Position numbers and translations under genes: made by a program. Of a DNA stretch of 64,000 nucleotides, positions 8,847 through 16,744 are shown piece by piece. The notes beneath the pieces were generated by a model. That model did no database searches. It saw nothing but the letters and a program-made list of their open reading frames with translations, and was not told the DNA's origin. Source of the stretch: JBKEDC01 sp047975205 (GTDB lineage: Bacteria; Bacteroidota; Bacteroidia; Bacteroidales; Prolixibacteraceae); the NCBI GenBank assembly GCA_047975205.1, contig JBKEDC010000019.1, positions 1-64,000 on the forward strand, written 5' to 3'. Position 1 is the first letter of the stretch; each line of letters opens with the position of its first letter.

Positions 8847-9713
8847 CTAATTCTTTCCCATCCTAAACAATAGTTCTTTTTCTTCTTTTGAGAGAGAATC
8901 ATAACCCGATTTTCGAATTTTCTCAAGAATATCGTTTATTCGCACTTGTTCTGTTTGCTTGGGTTTATTCTGTTTATAGTTGGCATTTTTATAACTTACC
9001 CTAACTTTTGGATTCGATTTAAATACTTTTTCCAACCAATAAACAGCAGTCGGAACCCAACGTGTCAAGTCATTCCCTTTACGAAGCAATACAATGAATA
9101 CAAAGCCTAAAAGCATGCCACCCACATGAGCAATATTCCCTCCGGCATTAGTTCCCGACATACCCAAAGCATAAATCACAATAGAAATGATTGCCAAATG
9201 CTTCATTTTTATTTCACCGATGAACATTAACCTAATCGGATGATTAGGAACATAGGTAGCCACAGCTGCCACTATTGCCAATATCGAGGCCGAGGCTCCC
9301 ACCAATTGCACAATATGAAGTTTTTCGCCTAATGTGGGCGATATATTAAATAACAGAATATAGCTGAAGGCACCGGCTAATCCGCCTAAAAAATAGATAC
9401 CTAAAAGTTGGTTTTGCGTAAAATAGCGCAAGAACAACTCCCCCATCCAATAAAGCCACAGCATGTTAAACAATAAATGCAACATGCCGTTATGCATGAA
9501 CATGTAAGTAATAATTGTCCATGGCTTATGCAGCAAAGCCCCCGAATATGCCGGTAAAGCAAAAAAATCAATAAATGAAATTGGAGTCCCTATTAAATAG
9601 GAAACTACCTCAATAAGGCGTAACAACACAAACGAAGCTATATTTACATAAATAAGTCTTGTTATCACCGAACCTCGCTTAAAAGAATCTTTTATCTCTT
9701 GAAAAATTGTCAT
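8847..9713 (-). CDS. rhomboid family intramembrane serine protease (second of pair)
   Basis: This 288-residue polytopic protein carries the rhomboid signature: HLLFN in the second helix (His79-Asn83), GASAS with the likely catalytic Ser141, and AHVGG with the likely catalytic His196. About six helices fill residues 20-215, and a soluble basic C-terminal tail (about 215-288) follows. Rhomboids cut transmembrane segments within the inner membrane; no substrate can be read from context. The gene starts 9 bp after the other rhomboid and is last in the mutL operon. The tail is longer than in its neighbour, so the two are probably not redundant. Confidence 0.9.
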   Translation of the reverse strand: MTIFQEIKDSFKRGSVITRLIYVNIASFVLLRLIEVVSYLIGTPISFIDFFALPAYSGALLHKPWTIITYMFMHNGMLHLLFNMLWLYWMGELFLRYFTQNQLLGIYFLGGLAGAFSYILLFNISPTLGEKLHIVQLVGASASILAIVAAVATYVPNHPIRLMFIGEIKMKHLAIISIVIYALGMSGTNAGGNIAHVGGMLLGFVFIVLLRKGNDLTRWVPTAVYWLEKVFKSNPKVRVSYKNANYKQNKPKQTEQVRINDILEKIRKSGYDSLSKEEKELLFRMGKN

Positions 9714-9722
9714 TTATCTATG

Positions 9723-10463
9723 CTAATAAAATTCATTCGTATTCTTATTCCAATAACGAATAAGGATATAGCCAAAAATCATACCTCCGACATGCGCGAA
9801 ATGCGCCACATTACCACCCGAACGGGCAAAGCCTAGATACAGTTCTAAAGCACCATAAATCATGACAAAATATTTTGCCTTAATCGGCATAGGCGGAATA
9901 AGCAATAATAATTGCGTATTCGGAAACAACATACCAAAGCCCAGCAAAACACCAAAGATGGCTCCTGAAGCTCCAACAGTTGGCGTGTTCAGCAGTAAAT
10001 TAAGTTGAGCCATAAGCGGATTAGTATAGTTTTTTCCCTGACTATATATCTCAGCTCCTTGTTGTAAAACCATATTTACCGAATGTGCGTCCATTTTATT
10101 CGCCAATAGATGAAATTCTACATACATGGCAAACATGTGCAAAGCAGCTGCACCCAAACCAGTGATAAAATAAAAAACAAAAAAACGTTTGGGTCCCCAC
10201 ACACTTTCGAGCACCCTGCCAAACATCCATAAGGCATACATATTAAAAAAGATATGTGCCAACCCGCCATGCATAAACATGTGGGTTACAATTTGAAAAG
10301 GCTGAAAATTTGATGAGCCTATATAATATAAGCCCAATATTCTATTTAAATCAACATGTTTAAACCCGAGTACTATCGTGAGTAAGAACATCATGATATT
10401 AATCAAGATAATATTCTTGACGACCATAGGGGTTTGGCTGAATGCGTTTCTAAAATTATTCAT
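9723..10463 (-). CDS. rhomboid family intramembrane serine protease (first of pair)
   Basis: I start this 246-residue protein at the ATG giving MNNFRNAF. A longer reading to 10502 adds 13 residues but overlaps the end of mutL by 17 bp. The chosen start lies 22 bp after the mutL stop. Motifs are AHIFFN (second helix), GASG with likely catalytic Ser166, and AHFAHVGG with likely catalytic His224. The loop between the third and fourth helices (about residues 115-160) is longer than in the second rhomboid. It is an inner membrane protease of unknown substrate, co-transcribed with mutL and the second rhomboid. Confidence 0.88.
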   Translation of the reverse strand: MNNFRNAFSQTPMVVKNIILINIMMFLLTIVLGFKHVDLNRILGLYYIGSSNFQPFQIVTHMFMHGGLAHIFFNMYALWMFGRVLESVWGPKRFFVFYFITGLGAAALHMFAMYVEFHLLANKMDAHSVNMVLQQGAEIYSQGKNYTNPLMAQLNLLLNTPTVGASGAIFGVLLGFGMLFPNTQLLLLIPPMPIKAKYFVMIYGALELYLGFARSGGNVAHFAHVGGMIFGYILIRYWNKNTNEFY

Positions 10464-10485
10464 ATGTATTATTTTATCGAGCCAC

Positions 10486-12462
10486 TTAAGGTAGCATCTC
10501 ATCTAATTTTTCTAAAGGTAAAATCGTAAAAACAGTTTTACCGCCTGCTGTATAAGTCGGCATGTTGCAAGCAAATAGTTGGTCAATTAATTGATGTTGT
10601 TCTTCGGGCTGTAATATTTTACTGCAGGCTATGGCTGAGGCTGAGGCTAAGTTTTCTGCCATAGTCTCAATTGTTTGATTACGAAAATCTTGTTCTGTAT
10701 TTTTAAATCGAAGTAACATAGATTCTAAAACCTGTATCGGCTCATTCGAATCAATGATTGACGGAATGGCCGTTATTTGAAAAGCATTCTTCTCTTGCTC
10801 TTCTATGTGGAAGCCCACTTGTTTCAATTCTCTTTCTAGAGATGATAAAATAGCCGATTCTTCTGCGTTTAATTCTAATTGTTGAGGGAATAGCAGCTGT
10901 TGGCTCGCTACATCTGTATCCTTAAGTAATTCGAGGTACTTCTCATACAAGATGCGCTCATGAGCTCTGTGCTGGTTAACAACCAACAAACCCGATTTTA
11001 TAGGAGAAACAATATATTTGCCTTTCAATTGAAAGCTCCTGCGATCAACCGGCACTTGTTCTTGCCGCAAATTCAGACTTGATGACTGCAACTTTTTACT
11101 AGCTTCAGTATCTTGCAACGAACTAAAACGCGATTGACATGCTTCCGCATTTGATTTGTCTTGCCGCGTATTAAAACCTGAGGAACGTGTTTCTATAACA
11201 ACCGGTTTCTCTTGTTCAAAACTCTGATAAAGTGATTCCCATTGGGGCGTCGGCTTACTTCCAAAAGAGGATGAAGACTTGCCGCCTCCATTCATCTTGC
11301 TACCATGTGTAATTATCTTCGGTTGTGTTGGCATGGAAACCGGTGGCGCAAATGGATTATACGATGTATCAATGGTTATTTGCGGCATATCTACCTCTTC
11401 GTTATCTTTTTTCTTTGCTACCGGAATTTCAATACTTCCTATTTGATCAAAATCGATAGATGGCATTACATTGAACTTGCCCAACGACTCTCGAATGCAA
11501 GCCATTAAGATATGCCATATGTCTCTTTCACTTTCAAACTTTACTTCGGTTTTATGGGGAGAAACATTCACATCTATTTTAGACGGATCAACTCCAAAGA
11601 ATATAAAATAGGAAGGATTCGTATTGGGTGGTAATAATTTTTCCAAAACAGTCATTACTGCTTTATGGAAATACGGATGTTTCATGTATCTGTCGTTCAC
11701 AAAAAAGAATTGTTCTCCGTAACGTTTCTTGGCATATTTCGGCTGACCAATAAAACCCGATATATTAACTAGGGTAGTAGGCGTTTCAATCGGTATGAGC
11801 TTTTGACTACTTCCTTTACCAAAAATAGAGAGTATACGCTTGCGTAGGTTATCACCCGGAGTCAACTCATATACTAAATCATTATTATGCATCAAACTTA
11901 ATCCCACTTCCGGATTGGCCAATGCCAAACGTTGAAACTCTGTAATGATGTGCTTGAGTTCCGTTTTATCGGCTTTCAGGAATTTACGACGTGCTGAAGT
12001 ATTAAAGAATAAATTCTTCACCATAAAATTAGTACCGGCGGCACACTGAGTCGGCTCATGTATTTTCACTTCTGAACCTACAATGTGAATAAATGTGCCT
12101 AACTCGGCACCAATTTGTTTGGTGTGCAACTCTACATCAGCAACTATAGATATAGCTGCCAAAGCCTCTCCGCGAAAGCCCATTGTTCGAATATTGAACA
12201 AATCTGATGCTTCCTTTATCTTCGATGTGGCATGTAGCTCAAAAGCCATACGGGCATCGGTTGACGACATACCACAACCGTTATCGCTCACTTGAATCAA
12301 GGTGCGACCGGCATCTTTAATATTTACTTTTATTTGGGTAGCTCCGGCATCAATAGCATTTTCTATCAATTCTTTTACCACAGACGAAGGGCGCTGTACT
12401 ACTTCTCCGGCATGAATCTGATTGGCTACTGATTCAGGAAGCAATTGAATTATATCACTCAT
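10486..12462 (-). CDS. mutL: DNA mismatch repair protein MutL
   Basis: The 658-residue protein has the GHKL ATPase domain at the N-terminus (ENAIDAGA with the Mg-binding Asn, DNGCGM, TMGFRGEALAAI), a transducer domain to about residue 330, a low-complexity linker (about 345-465) and a C-terminal dimerisation domain. MutL couples MutS mismatch recognition to strand removal. In the C-terminal domain the endonuclease motif DQHA(X)2E(X)4E appears as NQHRAHERILYE with Asn496 in place of Asp, and the later ACR and CPHGRP metal-site motifs are not intact (IACSK, YTAGGK). Nicking activity is therefore doubtful. The start overlaps the upstream gene's stop by 4 bp. Confidence 0.95.
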   Translation of the reverse strand: MSDIIQLLPESVANQIHAGEVVQRPSSVVKELIENAIDAGATQIKVNIKDAGRTLIQVSDNGCGMSSTDARMAFELHATSKIKEASDLFNIRTMGFRGEALAAISIVADVELHTKQIGAELGTFIHIVGSEVKIHEPTQCAAGTNFMVKNLFFNTSARRKFLKADKTELKHIITEFQRLALANPEVGLSLMHNNDLVYELTPGDNLRKRILSIFGKGSSQKLIPIETPTTLVNISGFIGQPKYAKKRYGEQFFFVNDRYMKHPYFHKAVMTVLEKLLPPNTNPSYFIFFGVDPSKIDVNVSPHKTEVKFESERDIWHILMACIRESLGKFNVMPSIDFDQIGSIEIPVAKKKDNEEVDMPQITIDTSYNPFAPPVSMPTQPKIITHGSKMNGGGKSSSSFGSKPTPQWESLYQSFEQEKPVVIETRSSGFNTRQDKSNAEACQSRFSSLQDTEASKKLQSSSLNLRQEQVPVDRRSFQLKGKYIVSPIKSGLLVVNQHRAHERILYEKYLELLKDTDVASQQLLFPQQLELNAEESAILSSLERELKQVGFHIEEQEKNAFQITAIPSIIDSNEPIQVLESMLLRFKNTEQDFRNQTIETMAENLASASAIACSKILQPEEQHQLIDQLFACNMPTYTAGGKTVFTILPLEKLDEMLP

Positions 12463-12773
12463 AAAGAAATTAAATCGCTAAGGTATCCTGACTTGATAAC
12501 CATCATAGCTATCAAAGCTAAAATGCCGATAATAATTAACAAACGACGATTCGATTTCTGCCGTTCTGCCGAGGCCGTGCGCGATGCATTAGGCATAGCT
12601 GTACGAAATTGACCTTTCACATTGGGGATATATTTACCCTCCTCATCGAGCACTCCCGCTTCTGCTTTAGATCGGCGTTGTCTGGCTTCAAAGTCTTCTT
12701 TATCTTCGTCGTAATAACGCGTTGCCATATTAAACCGTTTGGGTTTAGGCGTACTGAACATTCTTCCAATCAT
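12459..12773 (-). CDS. small tail-anchored membrane protein upstream of mutL
   Basis: This 104-residue protein of unknown function has a charged N-terminal part (YYDEDKEDFEARQRR, about residues 20-35), a polar middle and one hydrophobic helix near the C-terminus (about 79-95), preceded by basic residues. That suggests an inner membrane anchor with the bulk in the cytoplasm. Its stop overlaps the mutL start (ATGA-type, 4 bp), so the two are translationally coupled. It is the first gene of the unit that runs through mutL and the two rhomboids. I do not recognise a named domain. Confidence 0.75.
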   Translation of the reverse strand: MIGRMFSTPKPKRFNMATRYYDEDKEDFEARQRRSKAEAGVLDEEGKYIPNVKGQFRTAMPNASRTASAERQKSNRRLLIIIGILALIAMMVIKSGYLSDLISL

Positions 12774-12872
12774 AATTCACCTCCATTTTCATGTGTATTT
12801 ATTTTTATCGACACATGCCATTCGCCACGATAGGGTAATCACCTTACACCATAATACGATAGCTCACTTCGG

Positions 12873-12880
12873 CAAAGTTA
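12873..12880 (-). promoter_or_regulatory. -7 box of the mutL/rhomboid operon
   Basis: The minus strand reads TAACTTTG, an exact TAnnTTTG match, with a TTG 16 bases upstream. The predicted start near 12866 gives a leader of about 93 bases before the 104-residue gene. Confidence 0.5.
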
Positions 12881-12969
12881 ATCATTCTAATCATTTCAAG
12901 TGTACACGTTTCTTAATTTCAAATAAATACAAGCTATATACCTAATTTCATACCTACGCTAAATATAAG

Positions 12970-12998
12970 AGAGACGAACTATTATAAATTCGTCTCTT
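12970..12998 (-). terminator. terminator of the polyamine operon
   Basis: AGAGACGAA (12970-12978) pairs perfectly with TTCGTCTCT (12989-12997). On the minus strand it lies 23 bases after the stop of the deoxyhypusine-synthase-like gene. The T-run is imperfect (CTTATATTT). Confidence 0.65.
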
Positions 12999-13020
12999 TC
13001 GTTATCCTTTGCACCGAATC

Positions 13021-13995
13021 CTAATATCCTAACAAATAGGCAAACATAAGTGGAGCCACAATCGTAGCATCAGATTCTACAATAAATTTCGGAGTATCGG
13101 CATCTAATTTTCCCCAAGTAATTTTCTCATTCGGAACAGCTCCGGAATAAGAACCGTAGCTTGTGGTTGAATCAGAGATTTGACAAAAATAGCTCCAGAA
13201 CGGCGTATCTTCTCTTTCCAAATCTTGATAAAGCATTGGCACTACACAAATCGGAAAATCACCGGCAATACCACCACCTATTTGAAAAAAACCAATACCA
13301 TTGTCTTTCGTATTTGCAGTGTACCAATCAGCCAACCATGCCATATATTCAATACCCGATTTCATGGTTGTTGGTTTCAATTCTCCTTTCACACAATATG
13401 ACGCAAAGATATTGCCCATTGTTGAATCTTCCCAACCCGGAACTACGATAGGTAAATTCTTTTCGGCTGCTGCCAACATCCAACTATTTTTAGGATCTAT
13501 TTCATAATATTGTTCCAGTACACCCGACAAAAGCATTTTATACATAAACTCATGTGGGAAATATCTTTCGCCTTTATCTTCTGCATCTTTCCAAATCTTG
13601 AAAATATGCTTCTGCAAACGACGGAAAGCTTCTTCTTCCGGAATACAAGTATCCGTAACCCGATTTAATCCTTTATCAAGTAGCTCTCTCTCTTGTTCCG
13701 GCGTGAGATCACGATACTCCGGCACCCGCTTATAAAAAGAGTGAGCCACCAAGTTCATGATATCTTCTTCTAAGTTTGCACCGGTACATGAAATAATTTG
13801 CACTTTATCTTGACGAATCATTTCGGCTAATGAAATACCTAATTCAGCCGTACTCATGGCTCCTGCCAAGGTAATCATCATTTTATTACCATCTTCGAGC
13901 TGTTTTTCGTAAGCTTTAGCTGCGTCAACCAAAGTGGCTGCATTAAAATGTTTGTAATGCGTTTCTATGAATTTTGAAATATTACCTTTTCCCAT
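13021..13995 (-). CDS. deoxyhypusine synthase-like protein
   Basis: This 324-residue protein belongs to the deoxyhypusine synthase family. It shows a nucleotide-binding style core (AGAMSTAELG, SCTGANLEED), IGGGIAGDF, and the C-terminal block NEKITWGKL. The lysine of WGK matches the catalytic lysine that carries the aminobutyl intermediate in eukaryotic enzymes. I choose the ATG giving MGKGNISKF at 13995 over an upstream start at 14040, which lies deeper inside speB; the chosen start overlaps speB by 14 bp. Bacteria lack eIF5A, so the substrate is uncertain. Homospermidine synthesis or modification of a protein are the options. The preceding arginine decarboxylase and agmatinase point to polyamine chemistry. 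Confidence 0.88.
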   Translation of the reverse strand: MGKGNISKFIETHYKHFNAATLVDAAKAYEKQLEDGNKMMITLAGAMSTAELGISLAEMIRQDKVQIISCTGANLEEDIMNLVAHSFYKRVPEYRDLTPEQERELLDKGLNRVTDTCIPEEEAFRRLQKHIFKIWKDAEDKGERYFPHEFMYKMLLSGVLEQYYEIDPKNSWMLAAAEKNLPIVVPGWEDSTMGNIFASYCVKGELKPTTMKSGIEYMAWLADWYTANTKDNGIGFFQIGGGIAGDFPICVVPMLYQDLEREDTPFWSYFCQISDSTTSYGSYSGAVPNEKITWGKLDADTPKFIVESDATIVAPLMFAYLLGY

Positions 13996-14848
13996 TATTG
14001 TAAAATTTATATGATAACAGTTTATAATAAAGCTTGGCAAATAAGAAATCAGGAGCCTTTAAACCGTCAATCGGAGCAAACTCCACAATATCGAAACCCA
14101 CCACATTTTTACGTTCAAACACTTTCTTCAAATATTGTATGGTGGTATTCCAATCCAACCCACCCGGCTCAGGAGTTCCCGTTGAAGGCATAATAGCAGG
14201 ATCCAGCACGTCTAAATCGATGGTGATATACACTTCATCGCTTAACATATCGATGCTCTTATCCATCCAATCCGTTTTGCCGTACATATCCTCGGCAAAG
14301 AATACCTGTTCTTTGTTCATAAACGGCAACTCTACCGAGTCCATAGAGCGAATACCCACTTGAACCAAGTTTCCGTTTTTTGATGCCTTATGCAAAGCAC
14401 AAGCATGGTTATATTCCGTGTCATTGTAAGCAGGACGCAAATCAGAATGTGCATCAAGGTGTAAAACCGACAATTGTTCATATCGTTGTTGAAAAGCTTC
14501 TATAATACCGATACTCACTGAGTGTTCGCCCCCTATAAATGTTAGAAACTTATTTGTTTTCAACAAGCTGTTAGTTTTGTTTAAAACAGTTTTATATACC
14601 GCCTCAGGAGAACTCTTTTCTACTATTTCATCTAAGATATAAACACCCTTTTCATAAACTTCTGAATCAGTTTCTATATCATAAATTTCCATATTATCTG
14701 ATGCATCAAGAAAACGTTCAAACGCCTTATCTGCACCTTTTCCCCAAGTTGATGTACCATCATAAGGAATTGATTGCAGATACACCGCTGCATCTTGCTC
14801 ATTCCCCAAAGCAGTTTCAACGCCTGCATACAGTCTATTTGTTTTCAT
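13982..14848 (-). CDS. speB: agmatinase (ureohydrolase family)
   Basis: The 288-residue enzyme has the three binuclear manganese motifs of ureohydrolases: GGEHS, DAHSDLR and DLDVLDP. The later block PEPGGLDW is also typical. It should hydrolyse agmatine to putrescine and urea in the cytoplasm. Its start overlaps the end of the arginine decarboxylase gene by 14 bp, and its end overlaps the deoxyhypusine-synthase-like gene by a similar amount. The three are therefore tightly coupled. Arginase or guanidinobutyrase activity cannot be excluded from sequence, but the decarboxylase neighbour argues for agmatine. Confidence 0.92.
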   Translation of the reverse strand: MKTNRLYAGVETALGNEQDAAVYLQSIPYDGTSTWGKGADKAFERFLDASDNMEIYDIETDSEVYEKGVYILDEIVEKSSPEAVYKTVLNKTNSLLKTNKFLTFIGGEHSVSIGIIEAFQQRYEQLSVLHLDAHSDLRPAYNDTEYNHACALHKASKNGNLVQVGIRSMDSVELPFMNKEQVFFAEDMYGKTDWMDKSIDMLSDEVYITIDLDVLDPAIMPSTGTPEPGGLDWNTTIQYLKKVFERKNVVGFDIVEFAPIDGLKAPDFLFAKLYYKLLSYKFYNNGKR

Positions 14849-16244
14849 AACCCAGTATATTCAGCATTTCATTCACCGATTGTTCCTCTCGATATACTGT
14901 GTCTACGATATTGCCTTTCTCATCCCTATCAATAATTACATGTTTAGGTGAAGGAATTAAACAGTGTTTAATCCCGCCATAACCACTCACAGAATCCTGA
15001 TAAGCTCCGGTGTGAAAAAATCCGAGATAGAGCGGTTCTTTATCCTTATTGTCGTAGAGCGGTAACAATACTTCTTGATTAAAATCTTCCGAATTATAGT
15101 AGTCGGAATGATCGCAGCTAATACCTCCAATGTTTACACGCCCGTATTCATTCTGCCATTTATTAATAGGCAGCAAAATAAATTTTTCTTGAATTGACCA
15201 TGCATCGGGAATAGTATTCATCAAACTATTATCAATAATATACCAACGTTCATTATCGTTTTGTTGTTTCTGTTCCAACACTTGGAAAATGATTGCTCCG
15301 GCTTCACCCACAGTATATTTACCAAATTCAGTAAATAAGTTAGGTTCAGGCACCCCGTCCACCTCACAGGCTCTTTTTATATTTGTAATGATTTCATTAA
15401 TCATATACTCATAATTATATTCGAACCCCAAATGATTACGAATAGGAAAACCACCGCCTAAGTTCAAAGAATCTAAACTTTCACTTTCTTTTTTCAACTC
15501 GATGTAAAGCTTTAATGCTTTATAAAATTCACCCCAGTAGTAAGGTGTGTCTTTTATGCCTGAATCTACAAAAAAGTGAAGCATCTTAAATTCGAATTTC
15601 TCATTCCCTTTAACATACTTATTAAAGAATTCCAAAATCTGAGTTGGAGGAATACCCAAACGAGAAGAATAATATGATGATTGCGACTCCTCATTAATCG
15701 TCATACGAATTCCCAGTTTAACTTTATGCTGAGTCTTTAGCTTCGATAAACGCTGAAGTTCATTCACACTATCTAACACGATAATCGAGTTCGTAAAACC
15801 CATAGCTTGAAGAGCCACAATTTTCCTCAGATAATCTTCTGTCTTATGTCCGTTATGAATGATTTTGATATCCTTTGTAATTTTTCCTTTTTTGAACAAG
15901 TGTAAAACCAGATCAATATCAAAAGATGATGAAGTTTCTAAATCAATATCGTGCTTCACAGCCTCATTAACCACATGATAGAAGTGATTACACTTCGTGC
16001 AAAAACAGTAGTTATAACTTCCCATATAGGCATTATTCTTCAATGCTCTATTAAATAGGTTCTTTGCCTTTTTAATCTGGTCGCCGATTTTGGGTAAGTA
16101 AATAAATCGAAACGGAGTACCGTATTTCTCAATTAAGTGAGTTAATGAAGTTCCGTGAAAAGTAAGGTTCCCATTTTTCAAATCAAAGCCGTCTTGGGGA
16201 AAATAATAGCTCTGTTCAATCAAGTCAAAATATTTGTTCTTCAT
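14835..16244 (-). CDS. speA: arginine decarboxylase, PLP-dependent (fold III type)
   Basis: This 469-residue protein is shorter than E. coli SpeA (about 650) and matches the compact decarboxylases of Bacteroidota. YCFCTKCNHF holds the likely PLP lysine, ETSSSFD and HNGHKT lie in the barrel, LNLGGGFP is the phosphate-binding glycine loop, and TEFGKYTVGEAG follows. The usual C-terminal Cys-Asp region appears as GGISCDHSDYY. It should convert arginine to agmatine for the agmatinase encoded next. It is the first gene of the speA-speB-DHS unit. Related diaminopimelate/ornithine-type decarboxylases share the fold, so substrate is taken from gene context. Confidence 0.88.
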   Translation of the reverse strand: MKNKYFDLIEQSYYFPQDGFDLKNGNLTFHGTSLTHLIEKYGTPFRFIYLPKIGDQIKKAKNLFNRALKNNAYMGSYNYCFCTKCNHFYHVVNEAVKHDIDLETSSSFDIDLVLHLFKKGKITKDIKIIHNGHKTEDYLRKIVALQAMGFTNSIIVLDSVNELQRLSKLKTQHKVKLGIRMTINEESQSSYYSSRLGIPPTQILEFFNKYVKGNEKFEFKMLHFFVDSGIKDTPYYWGEFYKALKLYIELKKESESLDSLNLGGGFPIRNHLGFEYNYEYMINEIITNIKRACEVDGVPEPNLFTEFGKYTVGEAGAIIFQVLEQKQQNDNERWYIIDNSLMNTIPDAWSIQEKFILLPINKWQNEYGRVNIGGISCDHSDYYNSEDFNQEVLLPLYDNKDKEPLYLGFFHTGAYQDSVSGYGGIKHCLIPSPKHVIIDRDEKGNIVDTVYREEQSVNEMLNILGYENK

Positions 16245-16744
16245 TTATCAATTAGATACAATAACATTAAATAATCCTATAACTATATTTCACTATTCCT
16301 TAGAGTCATAACAACAATATACTTGCACATTACAAACTAAAACGGAATTTGAATAAGAAAAGCAAATATATCATTTGGTTTTATTTATTTAATTCTATTT
16401 GTGAATATATTCAAAAAAACAATAGCTTTTGTGTCATTACTTACCTTTTAAATGGCCAATGTGTGTTTCAAAGCAGTTCGACTCCGTGCTCACTGAACGA
16501 AGTACAATTACTGCACTGCGCTGCGTATAGCATGTCATGCTCCAACTGTATAATGATCAGGATTTAATCAAGCTACACAGCAAATCTTTATGCTTTTTAG
16601 AATAGTTCGTAAATATTCAATTTACTAAAAATCAATAAATTAAAGTATTGATTGATAATAATGTGAATTAATTAATAAATGATTTTTTTTAGTAAAATAT
16701 ACAAATCAACTTTGCAGTCTAACTAATCTCAAAAAATTCAAATC
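16245..16744. other. AT-rich divergent spacer with a degenerate repeat copy
   Basis: This 500-bp region separates speA (minus) from the first lipoprotein gene (plus) and must hold both promoters; no exact TAnnTTTG is clear for either. CAACTTTG at 16708-16715 is a near match ahead of the lipoprotein gene. Around 16475-16500 the minus strand resembles the GAGCGGAGCCGAA repeat found intact near 19.1 and 21.8 kb, with changes. A 72-codon open frame here is not credible. Confidence 0.4.
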
